Shown: positions 17,880-28,712, numbered from the stretch's first letter. The stretch: 64,000 nt of DNA from an uncultured Pseudacidovorax sp. (GCF_913773995.1 NZ_CAJYES010000245.1:1-64000), one strand, 5' to 3'. Numbers and translations: made by a program. The notes: a model not told the origin generated them from the sequence alone.

Positions 17880-18866
17880 TCAGTCGGCCTTGATGCCACC
17901 CTTGCGGATGACCTCGGCCCACTTGGCCGAGTCGGACTTCTGCAGCGCGCCCAGCTGTGCGGGCGTGCCGCCCACCAGCGTGATGCCCAGCTTGTCGGCC
18001 AGGGCGATCAGGTCGGGCGTCTTGAGGGCGGCATTGATGTCGCGGTTGAGGCGGTCCACCACGGGAGCGGGCGTACCGGCGGGCGCAAAGACGGCCTGCC
18101 ACTGTTCGACGACGAAGTCCTTGATGCCGGCCTCGCCCATGGTGGGGACGTCGGGCAGGGCCTTGAGGCGGGCGGCCGAGGTGACGGCCAGGGCGCGCAG
18201 CCGGCCCGACTGCACATGCGGCAGCGCCGCCGCGGCCGGGGCGAACATGAAGTTCACCTGCTCGCCCAGCGTGTCCTGCAGCGCGGGGGTGTCGCCCTTG
18301 TAGGGCACGTGGATGAAGCGGCTGCCGGTCTGCTGCGCCAGCAGCTCGCCCTGCATCTGCAGGATGGTCCCGGTGCCGCCCGAGGCGAAGGCCAGCTTGC
18401 CGGGTTGCGCCTTGGCCGCGGCCAGCAGCTCGGCCACGCTGCGGTAGGGCTGGTTGGCGCCAACCACCAGGATGTGCGGGATGGTGCCGATGGTGATCAC
18501 CGGCGCGAAGCTGCCGATGGGGTCGTAGGGCAGCTTGCCCATCAGGTGCGGCGCGATGGCCTGCGGCCCGATGGAGGTGCCCAGCAGCGTGTAGCCGTCC
18601 GGCGCCGACTTGGCGACGTAGGCCGCGCCGATGGTGCCGGTGGCGCCGGCGCGGTTGTCCACGATGATGTTGGTGCCCAGCGAGCCGCCGAGCTTCTGTG
18701 CCACGGCGCGGCCCAGCACGTCGGTGCTGCCGCCGGGCGGGTAGGGCACGACCCAGGTGATGACGCGGCCGGTGGGCCAGTCGCCCTGGGCCAGGGCACT
18801 GCCGGTAGCCAGCAGGGCGGCAGCACCAGCGATGAGAGAGCGGCGGGTGAGGAAGGTCGGGTTCAT
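17880..18866 (-). CDS. Bug/TctC-type solute-binding protein
   Basis: The 328-residue protein has a signal peptide (TRRSLIAGAAALLATGSA, cleavage after ALAQG) with a twin-arginine-like start (FLTRRSLIAG). Bug motifs are VVPYPPGGSTD, VDNRAGATGT, APDGYTLLGT and HVPYKGDTPAL. Its ATG overlaps the stop of the first amidohydrolase gene (ATGA), so the receptor and hydrolase are translationally coupled. It is the second gene of the operon and should bind the inducing or primary acid in the periplasm, though the ligand is unknown. Confidence 0.92.
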   Translation of the reverse strand: MNPTFLTRRSLIAGAAALLATGSALAQGDWPTGRVITWVVPYPPGGSTDVLGRAVAQKLGGSLGTNIIVDNRAGATGTIGAAYVAKSAPDGYTLLGTSIGPQAIAPHLMGKLPYDPIGSFAPVITIGTIPHILVVGANQPYRSVAELLAAAKAQPGKLAFASGGTGTILQMQGELLAQQTGSRFIHVPYKGDTPALQDTLGEQVNFMFAPAAAALPHVQSGRLRALAVTSAARLKALPDVPTMGEAGIKDFVVEQWQAVFAPAGTPAPVVDRLNRDINAALKTPDLIALADKLGITLVGGTPAQLGALQKSDSAKWAEVIRKGGIKAD

Positions 18867-19846
18867 GTGTCTGGGTCTCCTTGGAATTCGATGGAAGGGC
18901 CGAAGCCGTACAGCGCCGCCGGGTTGCGCACCAGCACCTGCGCGAGGCGCTCGGCGCCGCCGGTCCACTGCGCCAGCCGGTCGAGCTGGCAGGCGTCGTC
19001 GGGCAGGGGCTGCAGGCCGGCCGAGGCGGTGGCGTGGGGCCAGTCGCTGCCCCAGACGACGCGCTCCGGCGCGGCGTCGAGAAAGCTGCGTGCGAGGTCG
19101 TCCAGCGCCGGGTCCTCGGTGCTGCGCGTGGGGCTCACCAGGTAGCCGCCGGACAGCTTGATCCAGGCCCGGCCGGCGCGCAGCAGCTGCAGCACCACGG
19201 CATGCGCGGGATGGCGGCCGGCATCGCCGGGCGACAGCCGCGCGAAATGGTCGAAGACGAGCGGTACGGGCAGTGCGGCCAGCACGGCGGCCTGGGCCTG
19301 CAGCAGATCGGCCGGCATCAGCAGCTGCAGGTGCCAGCCCAGCGGCGCGATGCGCTGTGCGATGGGCGCCAGCATGTCCGCATGCGTGCCCACGCCCAGC
19401 GAGAGGTTCAGCCGCACGCCGCGCACGCGCTGCGCATCCAGCTGCGCCAGGTACCCGTCGGACTCGCTGCCGTCGATCACGGCCACGCCGCGGGCAGCGT
19501 CGCCCAGGGCGCGCAAGGCCGCGAGCATCGGCCGGTTGTCAGAGCCGTAGGTGGAGGGCGTGACCACCACGGCCCGCTGCAGGCCGGTGCGGCGCTGCAG
19601 AAGCCGGTAGTCGGCCACCGAGGCATCGGGCGGCAGCAGCCGGGCACCGGAAACGGCCGGGAAGGCGCCGTCATAGACATGCAGGTGGCAGTCGCAGGCG
19701 CCGGCCGGCAGCGGCGCCGCGGGCGGCTGCGTGCCAGCGCTGAAGGGCACCTCCGTCGAACGACCGGCGTGCGCGCGCGCACCCGCGCCCGTGACTGCGC
19801 CATCGAAGGGCGGCTGCGCGGTGGGCAGGGGCAGAGGCAAGGTCAT
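18863..19846 (-). CDS. Amidohydrolase, 2-pyrone-4,6-dicarboxylate lactonase-like (copy 1, first gene of operon)
   Basis: This 327-residue Amidohydro_2 TIM-barrel hydrolase has H-x-H in ACDCHLHVYDG, His in PLVFDHFARL and Asp in VVWGSDWPHA, the LigI-type metal/catalytic set. It differs from copy 2 by a longer N-terminus of about 45 residues without clear homology and by substitutions in the substrate loops. It is the promoter-proximal gene of the ten-gene unit, 45 bases from the -10 box of the promoter at 19891-19919. Lactone or amide hydrolysis of a dicarboxylate-like compound is inferred from family and neighbours. Confidence 0.88.
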   Translation of the reverse strand: MTLPLPLPTAQPPFDGAVTGAGARAHAGRSTEVPFSAGTQPPAAPLPAGACDCHLHVYDGAFPAVSGARLLPPDASVADYRLLQRRTGLQRAVVVTPSTYGSDNRPMLAALRALGDAARGVAVIDGSESDGYLAQLDAQRVRGVRLNLSLGVGTHADMLAPIAQRIAPLGWHLQLLMPADLLQAQAAVLAALPVPLVFDHFARLSPGDAGRHPAHAVVLQLLRAGRAWIKLSGGYLVSPTRSTEDPALDDLARSFLDAAPERVVWGSDWPHATASAGLQPLPDDACQLDRLAQWTGGAERLAQVLVRNPAALYGFGPSIEFQGDPDT

Positions 19847-19890
19847 CCGGTCGTCTCCATGCGCGGCGTCTTGGCGCTGCGATGCCGCGG

Positions 19891-19919
19891 ACTCTAGACA
19901 CGCGTTGCACTAATCACAA
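19891..19919 (-). promoter_or_regulatory. Sigma-70-type promoter of the ten-gene operon (twin of 9142-9170)
   Basis: Read on the minus strand: -35 TTGTGA (19914-19919), a 17-base spacer, and -10 TAGAGT (19891-19896). The -10 hexamer and spacing equal those at 9142-9170, and the distance to the gene start is similar. Confidence 0.7.
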
Positions 19920-19939
19920 TGCCGATTCGTACAGCGAAA
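19916..19939. promoter_or_regulatory. Candidate IclR operator 2
   Basis: Core TTCG-TACAG-CGAA (19926-19938), preceded by ACAATG and placed seven bases beyond the -35, exactly as at 9167-9190. The two sites differ at three of 23 positions. This one lies 10 kb from the IclR gene. Confidence 0.7.
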
Positions 19940-20233
19940 CATGTTGTGGTCCGTGAAACGAGACTAAGGACGATCCCTTGGCGACGTTCCGACCCCCTCT
20001 TGTTCCCGGCCGACCGCGGTAGCCCGATCCCACAAAGTCACGGCAGCGTGGCTCGCGCCTGTCCGGCGCGTCCCACATCGCCGCGCGCCTTCAACCGTCG
20101 ACCTGCTGGTCCCTGCACCGAGTCGGGCGGCGGCGGCGGCACCGCACAGTGATCTGCTGCCGCCGACTGCCTCGCCACGCATCGCTGTTCGCGCCCCACC
20201 CTGTTCCAGGCGGCCCATCCCCACGGAGTTCAC
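19940..20233. other. Intergenic region without recognised gene
   Basis: Nearly 300 bases lie between the operator and the molybdenum hydroxylase genes. Open frames here have no recognisable homology. The stretch must carry the promoter of the plus-strand hydroxylase operon, but no clear -35/-10 pair stands out. Confidence 0.5.
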
Positions 20234-20827
20234 ATGGCCCCCACGTCCAAGTCCCCACCGCTGCGCGACCGCGCACCGGAAGCCGCGCCCGGTGGCAACG
20301 CGCCCGCCGCCGCCTTGCAGACCACCGTCCGCCTGGTCGTCAACGGCCAGGCACGCAGCCTCACGCTCGACAACCGCACCAGCCTGCTCGATGCCCTGCG
20401 CGAGCACCTTCAGCTGTGCGGCACCAAGAAGGGCTGCGACCACGGCCAGTGCGGCGCCTGCACCGCGCTGGTCGACGGCCGGCGCATCAACACCTGCCTG
20501 AGCCTGGCCGTGATGCACGAAGGCAGCGAGGTCACCACCATCGAGGGCCTGGGCACGCCCGAGGCCATGCACCCCATGCAGGAGGCCTTCGTGCGCCACG
20601 ACGGCTTCCAGTGCGGCTACTGCACGCCGGGGCAGATCTGCTCGGCTGTCGGCGCCCTGCGCGAACTGCGCGACGGCGTGCCGAGCCATGTGAGCAGCGA
20701 CCTGCAGGCCCAACCCCTGTTGTCGCCTGACGAGATGCGCGAGCGCATGAGCGGCAACATCTGCCGCTGCGGCGCCTACAGCAACATCCAGCAGGCCATC
20801 GCCGAAGCCGCGGAGGCCACCCGATGA
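20234..20827 (+). CDS. Molybdenum hydroxylase, 2x[2Fe-2S] subunit (PaoA/YagT-like)
   Basis: The 197-residue electron-transfer subunit carries both iron-sulfur motifs of the xanthine oxidase family: the plant-type cluster in [15 protein letters not shown] plus the later Cys in INTCLSL, and the second cluster in CGYCTPGQ and GNICRCGAY. It passes electrons from the molybdenum subunit to the FAD subunit. The N-terminal 33 residues are Pro/Ala-rich and contain no twin-arginine signal, unlike E. coli PaoA, so the complex is probably cytoplasmic. It overlaps the next gene by four bases. Confidence 0.93.
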   Translation: MAPTSKSPPLRDRAPEAAPGGNAPAAALQTTVRLVVNGQARSLTLDNRTSLLDALREHLQLCGTKKGCDHGQCGACTALVDGRRINTCLSLAVMHEGSEVTTIEGLGTPEAMHPMQEAFVRHDGFQCGYCTPGQICSAVGALRELRDGVPSHVSSDLQAQPLLSPDEMRERMSGNICRCGAYSNIQQAIAEAAEATR

Positions 20828-21783
20828 AAGCCTTCAGCTACGAACGCGCGGCCACGCCCGAAGCGGCGGTCGCGGCCCTCGCCCGCACGCCGGACGCCCG
20901 CTTCATCGCCGGCGGCACCAACCTGCTGGATCTGATGAAGCTGCAGGTGGAAACGCCCACGCACCTGATCGACATCAACGGCCTTGGGCTGGATCGCATC
21001 GAGCCCATCGACGGCGGCGGCCTGCGCATCGGCGCGCTGGTACGCAACACTGACCTGGCCGCCAATGCCCGCGTGCGGCGCGACTACGGCGTGCTTTCGC
21101 GCGCGCTGCTGGCCGGTGCCTCGGGTCAGCTGCGCAACAAGGCCACCACCGCCGGCAACCTGCTGCAGCGCACGCGTTGCCCCTACTTCTACGACACCGC
21201 CCTGCCCTGCAACAAGCGAGAGCCCGGCAGCGGCTGCGGTGCGCTGCAGGGCTACAGCCGCCAGCTGGCGGTGGTGGGCGGCAGCGAGCACTGCATTGCC
21301 ACCCATCCGGGCGACATGTCAGTCGCCCTGCGCGTGCTCGATGCCCAGGTCGAGACGGTGCAGCCGGGCGGCCAGCGCCGCACCATTCCGATTGCCGACT
21401 TCCACCGGTTGCCGGGCAACACGCCGGAGCGCGACACCGTGCTCGCGCCGGCGGAGCTCATCACCGCCGTCACGCTGCCCGCGCCCGTCGGTGGCACGCA
21501 TGTCTATCGCAAGGTGCGCGACCGCGCCTCCTACGCCTTTGCACTGGTGTCGGTGGCGGCCATCGTGCAGCCGGACGGCACGGGCCGCGTCGCCTTCGGC
21601 GGCGTCGCGCCCAAGCCGTGGCGCATGGAAGCCGCCGAGGCCGAACTGCCGAACGGTCCGCACGCCGTGACCGAGCGCCTGTTCGCCGACGCCCATCCGC
21701 GCCCCGACAACGCCTTCAAGCTGCCGCTGGCGCAGCGCACCCTGGCGGCCGTGCTGGCCGACGCGAAGGAGATGCAGCCGTGA
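20824..21783 (+). CDS. Molybdenum hydroxylase, FAD-binding subunit (PaoB/YagS-like)
   Basis: The 319-residue subunit binds FAD through the [13 protein letters not shown] loop and the [15 protein letters not shown] region. It contains the extra cysteine set of the PaoB type ([16 protein letters not shown]), known in E. coli PaoB to hold an additional [4Fe-4S] cluster. It receives electrons from the small subunit and passes them to an external acceptor. The start overlaps the previous stop (ATGA) and the stop overlaps the next GTG start, so the three subunits are translationally coupled. Confidence 0.92.
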   Translation: MKAFSYERAATPEAAVAALARTPDARFIAGGTNLLDLMKLQVETPTHLIDINGLGLDRIEPIDGGGLRIGALVRNTDLAANARVRRDYGVLSRALLAGASGQLRNKATTAGNLLQRTRCPYFYDTALPCNKREPGSGCGALQGYSRQLAVVGGSEHCIATHPGDMSVALRVLDAQVETVQPGGQRRTIPIADFHRLPGNTPERDTVLAPAELITAVTLPAPVGGTHVYRKVRDRASYAFALVSVAAIVQPDGTGRVAFGGVAPKPWRMEAAEAELPNGPHAVTERLFADAHPRPDNAFKLPLAQRTLAAVLADAKEMQP

Positions 21784-23993
21784 AATTCGATCCCTCCACC
21801 ACCGCCGTGCCCGGCGAGGACCTGCGCCATGTGGGCCAGGCCACGCACCGCGTCGATGGGCCGCGCAAGACCACCGGCACCGCGCCCTATGCGGGCGAAT
21901 GGCATCCCGAATTCGACGCCCATGTGCGCGACGCCGCGTACGGCTGGGTGCTCGGCGCCGGCATCGGCAAGGGCCGCATCGCCAGCATGGATCTGGAAGC
22001 CGCGCGCGCCGCGCCGGGCGTGCTGGCCGTCGTCACGGCCGCGGACGCCGGCTCGCTCGACAAGTCCAAGCGCAACACGGCCCGGCTGCTCGGCGGCCCT
22101 GTCATCGACCACTACCACCAGGCCATCGCCGTGGTGGTCGCCGAGACGCTGGAACAGGCCCGCGCGGCCACCGCGCTGATCCGCGTGCGCTACGAGACCG
22201 TGTCCGGCCGCTTCGACCTGGACGCCGAACGCGAGCATGCCGAGATCGCGGGCGACGATGCCAAGACCGAGGTCGGCGATTTCGACGCCGCCTTCGCTGC
22301 CGCGCCCGTGCAGCTCGACGCCACCTACACCACGTCCGACGAATCGCACGCCATGATGGAGCCGCATGCCACGCTGGCCTCCTGGGAGGGCGATCGCCTC
22401 ACGGTGTGGACCTCGACCCAGATGGTCGACTGGTGCCGCACCGACCTCGCGACCACGCTGAAGATGCCTAAGGAGAAGGTGCACGTGCGCTCGCCCTTCA
22501 TCGGTGGCGGGTTCGGCGGCAAGCTGTTCCTGCGTGCGGATGCGCTGCTGGCGGCCCTGGCGTCGCGCGCGGTGGGCCGCCCTGTGCGTGTCGGACTGCA
22601 TCGTCCTCTGATCGCCAACAACACCACGCACCGCCCCGCCACGATCCAGCGCATCCGCCTGGGCGCGCACAAGGACGGGCGCGTCAGCGCCATCGCGCAC
22701 GAGAGCTGGTCCGGCGATCAGCCCGAGGGCCAGCCGGAGACGGCCGTCAACCAGACGCGGCTGATTTACGCCGGCGCCAACCGTCGCACCGCCATGTACC
22801 TGGCCGAGATGGACCTGCCGGAAGGCAACTCCATGCGCGCACCGGGTGAGGCGCCCGGCATGGCGGCGCTGGAAGTCGCCATGGACGAGCTGGCCGAGCG
22901 CCTCGGCATCGACCCGGTCGAGCTGCGCCTGCGCAACGACACGGAGGTGGACCCGGAGCATCCCGAACGCCGCTTCACCCAGCGCCGCCTGGCGAACTGC
23001 CTGCGCGAAGGCGCCGAGCGCTTCGGCTGGGACCAGCGCCCAGCCAAGCCCGGTCTCAAGCGCCAGGGCCGCTGGGCCATCGGCGTGGGCATGGCGGCGG
23101 CCTTCCGCAACCACATGCTGATGAAGTCTGCCGCGCGCGTGCGCCTGGCGCCCGATGGCCGCGTCACCGTCGAGACCGACATGACCGACATCGGCACCGG
23201 CAGCTACACCATCCTGGCGCAGACGGCGGCCGACCTGCTGGGCGTGCCCTTGGATCGCGTGGACGTCAAGCTGGGCGATTCGGACTGGCCCGTGTCGGCC
23301 GGCTCGGGCGGCCAGTTCGGCGCGGCCAATGCCACGGGCGGCGTCTATGCAGCCTGCGTGAAGCTGCGCGACGCCATCGCCCGCAGGCTGGGGCTGGAGG
23401 CCGAGGGCGCCGAGTTCGTGGACGGTGAGGTCCGAAGCGGTGGCCGCAGCGTGGCCCTGACCGATGCGGTGAAGGACGGCGAGCCGCTGACCGCCGAGGA
23501 CGGCATCGAGTACGACGAGTCGCTGTCCAAGCAATGGCAGCACTCGACCTTCGGCGCCCACTTCGTGGAAGTGGCGGTGCATGTGGACACGGCCGAGATC
23601 CGCGTGCGCCGCATGCTGGCGGTGTGTGCCGCCGGCCGCATCCTGAACCCGGTGACGGCCCGCAGCCAGGTGATCGGCGCCATGACCATGGGCGTCGGCG
23701 CCGCGTTGATGGAGGAGTTGGCGGTGGACACGCGCCTGGGCCTCTTCATCAACCACGACCTCGCGGGCTACGAGGTGCCGGTGCATGCCGACATTCCCGA
23801 GCAGGAGGTGGTGTTCCTCGACGAGCCGGACGGCATGGCCTCGCCCCTGGCCGCCAAGGGCATCGCCGAGCTGGGCCTGTGCGGCGCGGCGGCGGCCGTG
23901 GCCAACGCCGTCTACAACGCCACGGGCGTGCGGGTGCGGGACTATCCGGTCACGCTGGACAAGCTGATCGCGCAATGGCCGGCGGCGGCGTAA
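21780..23993 (+). CDS. Molybdenum hydroxylase, molybdopterin-binding catalytic subunit (PaoC/YagR-like)
   Basis: The 737-residue catalytic subunit hydroxylates or oxidises an aldehyde or N-heterocycle at a molybdenum cofactor. Cofactor-binding segments include [24 protein letters not shown] and [14 protein letters not shown], and the catalytic Glu lies in [12 protein letters not shown] near the C-terminus. The GTG at 21780 overlaps the previous stop and gives the conserved length; the frame is open further upstream but would bury the FAD gene. No dedicated XdhC/PaoD chaperone gene follows. PaoABC oxidises a broad range of aromatic aldehydes; the substrate here is not known. Confidence 0.93.
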   Translation: MKFDPSTTAVPGEDLRHVGQATHRVDGPRKTTGTAPYAGEWHPEFDAHVRDAAYGWVLGAGIGKGRIASMDLEAARAAPGVLAVVTAADAGSLDKSKRNTARLLGGPVIDHYHQAIAVVVAETLEQARAATALIRVRYETVSGRFDLDAEREHAEIAGDDAKTEVGDFDAAFAAAPVQLDATYTTSDESHAMMEPHATLASWEGDRLTVWTSTQMVDWCRTDLATTLKMPKEKVHVRSPFIGGGFGGKLFLRADALLAALASRAVGRPVRVGLHRPLIANNTTHRPATIQRIRLGAHKDGRVSAIAHESWSGDQPEGQPETAVNQTRLIYAGANRRTAMYLAEMDLPEGNSMRAPGEAPGMAALEVAMDELAERLGIDPVELRLRNDTEVDPEHPERRFTQRRLANCLREGAERFGWDQRPAKPGLKRQGRWAIGVGMAAAFRNHMLMKSAARVRLAPDGRVTVETDMTDIGTGSYTILAQTAADLLGVPLDRVDVKLGDSDWPVSAGSGGQFGAANATGGVYAACVKLRDAIARRLGLEAEGAEFVDGEVRSGGRSVALTDAVKDGEPLTAEDGIEYDESLSKQWQHSTFGAHFVEVAVHVDTAEIRVRRMLAVCAAGRILNPVTARSQVIGAMTMGVGAALMEELAVDTRLGLFINHDLAGYEVPVHADIPEQEVVFLDEPDGMASPLAAKGIAELGLCGAAAAVANAVYNATGVRVRDYPVTLDKLIAQWPAAA

Positions 23994-23999
23994 GGTGCC

Positions 24000-24043
24000 G
24001 GCAAGGAGCATGCAGCGCCAGCGCCGTGCTGTCTGCTCCTGCC
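24000..24043. terminator. Probable hairpin terminator between convergent genes
   Basis: GGCAAGGAGCA (24000-24010) pairs with TGCTCCTGCC (24034-24043) with one bulged A. It lies in the 63-base gap between the molybdenum subunit gene and the convergent fic gene. The following T-run is poor. Confidence 0.5.
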
Positions 24044-24056
24044 ATTCGCCAGACTC

Positions 24057-25259
24057 TTATTCAGTGACGGCCGCCGCAGCCTCCGGATAGAGGCTGGGAA
24101 AAAGGATGTTCAGGGCGTGCAGCGGGAAGGCAAGCCGCAGCGGACCACGATGGCTGTCGCTCTGCAACAGCCCATCCTTGAGGAAGCGCGAAATCACCTT
24201 CCGGGCTGTGCGCTCTTCCAATCCCGTCATGCGGCTGAACTCGCCGCGCGACAGGGTCCCAGCGGCGGCGAGCATCTGGAGCGGCAATACCGCTTCTTCG
24301 CGGTACTGCGTCGAATCACCACCCGCTCGTCGCACCAGCACCCAGGCTTGCAGACGTTCGCGCAGGCGACTCAGGTCCAGCATGTGCGCCATGAAGCTGA
24401 TCTGGTCCGCGCAGACTTCCAGGAAGTAATTGCACCAGTCCCAGAGTGCCTTCTCGCTGAGATTGCCGCGACCGTCTAGGCCGGCCTGACGCATGGCGTC
24501 AGCGCCGTCGAGCATCAGGTAGTAGCGGTCCCGGTCCCGCGCCAACCCCCGATTGACCGACCAGAGTCCGCCACTCAAAAGAAACAGGGCGCAGTGCGTC
24601 TGTAGGCGCACCGCACGGCCGTTGCCATCCTCGAAGGGGTGGGTCCACATCATCCGGTGATGGGCGGCGGCCACGGTGTAGAGCAGCGCATCGACGCCTT
24701 TCAGGCGGCCATACACCTCGTCCATCCGCTCGAGAAATAGCGGAACTGAAGACCAGATCGGCGGCTGGTGGCGGCCAACGGCCACGTCGTGCCGGCGAAG
24801 TTCGCCGGGCAGGATCTCGCGGCCATCGTCGGTACGCCGGTCCGCCGCCGGAAGTCGCTCGTAGAGCTGGCGATGGGCCTGCTGCACAAAGCCGCTGGAC
24901 AGCGCCTGTGCCTCCGTGCTCACCAGCGGTTCGAGCGCCCGCTCGGCCTCGATGTGCGCCAGCGCCAGCCGCTGCCGCCGCGCCACATCGGGTGTCGCTG
25001 AAAAGTCCTGCCGAAGCGCCCGTTCGATGTGGGCGGGATGTGTGCTCTGCCCCTCGATTCGGTTGGAGTAGTACGAGTTCATGGATCGCACGATCTCGCG
25101 CAGACCAGCCCGCACCGGCTCGCTGGCCGCAGCCTTGAGGGCGGCCGACTTTTCGAACACCTCCCGTGTCCGCTCCCGAAGCAGGCCCAGCCTTTGGGCG
25201 GGAACCAGGGGCTCGAACTGATGCGGCTGGTCGAAGACAGCGATGGGAGTAGACACCAC
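24057..25259 (-). CDS. Fic-domain protein (putative AMP-transferase) with C-terminal winged helix
   Basis: This 400-residue Fic protein has the complete active-site motif HPFEDGNGRAVRL (catalytic His207) and, N-terminally, an inhibitory-helix motif SNRIEG (residues 65-70, form S-x-x-x-E-G), making it a class II self-inhibited Fic protein. Such enzymes transfer AMP, or sometimes other nucleotide moieties, to protein hydroxyls. The last 80 residues form a winged-helix region (GEFSRMTGLEERTARKVISR). The gene is visibly richer in A/T and in rarer codons than its neighbours, and stands alone between two metabolic operons, suggesting acquisition. The start is GTG-GTG at 25259; no strong ribosome binding site is visible. 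Confidence 0.9.
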   Translation of the reverse strand: MVSTPIAVFDQPHQFEPLVPAQRLGLLRERTREVFEKSAALKAAASEPVRAGLREIVRSMNSYYSNRIEGQSTHPAHIERALRQDFSATPDVARRQRLALAHIEAERALEPLVSTEAQALSSGFVQQAHRQLYERLPAADRRTDDGREILPGELRRHDVAVGRHQPPIWSSVPLFLERMDEVYGRLKGVDALLYTVAAAHHRMMWTHPFEDGNGRAVRLQTHCALFLLSGGLWSVNRGLARDRDRYYLMLDGADAMRQAGLDGRGNLSEKALWDWCNYFLEVCADQISFMAHMLDLSRLRERLQAWVLVRRAGGDSTQYREEAVLPLQMLAAAGTLSRGEFSRMTGLEERTARKVISRFLKDGLLQSDSHRGPLRLAFPLHALNILFPSLYPEAAAAVTE

Positions 25260-25296
25260 GAATTTCCGGTTCAGTTTCTGCTCATTCTATGAATAT

Positions 25297-25309
25297 GTCA
25301 TTGAATGAC
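25297..25309. promoter_or_regulatory. Palindrome upstream of fic
   Basis: GTCATT-G-AATGAC is a perfect palindrome 38-50 bases upstream of the fic start in an A/T-rich stretch that also has two further ATTCAT half-sites (near 25283 and 25317). It may be an autoregulatory operator for the winged-helix part of Fic. Confidence 0.4.
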
Positions 25310-25383
25310 AGCAACTTATGAATCAGATAGCCACATCGTGATTCCGGTTCTTTTTCCGGCTCTTTCTTCGGTGGCCCCAGCCG

Positions 25384-26741
<1,358 letters not shown>

Positions 26742-26745
<4 letters not shown>

Positions 26746-28712
26746 GGTTGTTCGCGGGGGGCGGGGGCGGGGGCGGGTGCGGGTGCGTCGGCGGCGACTT
26801 CGGCGGGCAGCTCGATGACGAAGGCGGCGCCGGCCCCGTCGGGCATCTCGTCGGGCCGGGCCAGGCGCAGGCTGCCGCCGAAGGCCTGGATGATATGGGC
26901 CGACATCATCAGCCCCAGGCCCAGGCCGCGGCCGGCAGGCTTGGTGGTGAAGAAGGGCTCGAACAGCCGCGCCTGCGCCTCGGGCGGGATGGGCGGGCCG
27001 CTGTTGGCGACGACGATGCGGCAGAGCACGGCGGCGCTGTCGCGATCGGACTCCTGCCGCTGCCCGAGGCTGGCCGCAGACGGACGGGAATCTTCGGCCG
27101 CCGCATCCATGCGCAGGGGATCGCCGCACTGCGCCGTCGCGGCGATCCATCGCGTCCCGGCCGGCACTTCGGCCAATGCATCGGCCGCGTTGCCGACGAG
27201 GTTGGCCAGCACCTGGACCAGGCGCGTCTCCTCGGCCATCACGGCCAGATCTGCCGGCAGGTGGTCGGCACGCAGCTCCACGCCCAGCTCGCGCAATCGG
27301 GGCGCGTGCAGCAGCGCGGCCTCGCGCCATGCGCGCTCCAGCGGCACGGGCACCGGCGGCTCGGTGCGCTTGTGCGCAAAGACCTTGAGCTGGGCGGTGA
27401 GCCGGCCCAGCCGATGCACCAGCTGCGCGATGCGCGAGAGGTTGGCCCGTGCGTCGTCGGTGCGGCCACGCTCGAGCAGCAGCACCGCGTTGTCCGACAG
27501 GGTGTGAAGGGCCGCCAGCGGCTGGTTGAGTTCGTGCACCATGCCGGCCGACATCTGGCCCAGCACGGCCAGTTGGCCCGCATGCACCAGCTCGGCCTGG
27601 GCGGCCCTCAGTTCGGCGGTGCGCTCCTGCACGCGGCGTTCGAGCGAATCATTGGCGGCTTGCAGTGCCGTGCGGCTGGCCAGCTGCTGGCGCACCAGCC
27701 GGCGGCGCTGGCGCAGCACCAGCAGGCCCAGCAGCAGTGCGGCGGCCGCCAGCGCGGCACCACCCGCCGCCGCTGCAGCGACCGCCCGCACCGGCCCCTC
27801 GTCGCTCAGCAGCACCAGGCGCCAGCGCCCGGCGTCCAGCCGGTGCACGGTCGCCGCATAGGTCCGGCCGTCCAGGCGCACCTCGCGTACCGGGCCGGGT
27901 TCCAGCGGCCCGTCGCCGGCCATGCGCCACGACAGGGGCGTGAGCGGGGCGTCGCCATAGCGCCGCGAGGTGGCGGCCTCGGCCCGCTCGGCCTCGGGCA
28001 GCGGCGCGATGGGGCGGTACTTCCAGTCCTCGCGCGAGGCCAGGATGGCGACCTGGTGCTCGTCGAGCAGCAGCATCTCGCCGGGCAGCTGGCGCCAGGC
28101 CAGTGCCGCGGGGCGCAGATCGATTTTGACGGTGGCCACGCCGCGCACCGTGCCGCCGCCGCGCGGCAGCGCATAGGCCAGGTAGTAGCCCGGCACGCGG
28201 CTGGTGACGCCGATGCCGTAGAAGCGCCCGCGCCCACCCGCCAGGGCCTCGCGCAGGTAGGGCCGGTACGACAGATTCTGGCCGGCGGGCGTGCCGAGCT
28301 GGCCATCGTCGCTGGCCGCGGCGGCCACGCCACCGGGTTCGAGCACGTAGAGCGTCTCGGCCCCGGCGATGGCGTTGAGCGCATGCAGGTAGTGACTCGC
28401 CTGCGCGCGCAGCGCCGGGTCGAAGGGACTGGCCAGCAGCTGCTGCACCTGGGGCGAGGTCTCCAGCAGCGCGGGCAGGTAGTCGAAGCGGGCCAGCTCG
28501 GCCTCGATGCGGCCGACCTCCATGTCCAGCCGGTGGTCGGCCGCCTCGCCCAGCCGGTCCAGGCCGATGCGCAACGCCAGGGCATAGGCGCCCCAGGCGG
28601 CCAGCGCCACCAGGGCGAGCACGGCCAGCGCCGGACCGAGGCGGGTGCGCCCGGCGCCGGTCGGCAGGAATGAAAAAGGGGCGCGTCGCGCCCCCGGGGA
28701 GTTGGATGCCAC
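26742..28712 (-). CDS. dctB: C4-dicarboxylate sensor histidine kinase DctB
   Basis: This 656-residue membrane kinase has two transmembrane segments (about residues 26-48 and 310-335) flanking a periplasmic PDC-type sensor, followed by a coiled coil, the H-box GMVHELNQPLAAL (H393), an N-box VLANLVGNAADAL and the G2 box GRGLGLGLMM. Two oddities are seen in the ATPase domain. The G1 box usually reading DxGxG is NSGPP. About 40 residues of low-complexity sequence are inserted between the N and G1 boxes. The start is GTG at 28712, 48 bases after dctA. It should sense succinate, fumarate or malate together with DctA. Confidence 0.92.

Noticed and set aside
21531-24011. Minus-strand frame of 826 codons opposite the molybdenum subunit gene
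   Set aside because: It mirrors a confident plus-strand gene, has His/Gly/Arg-rich composition typical of high-GC antisense frames, and no recognisable domain.
24057-25259. Fic gene as half of a toxin-antitoxin pair
   Set aside because: The inhibitory motif is inside the protein itself (class II), and no small adjacent gene is present.
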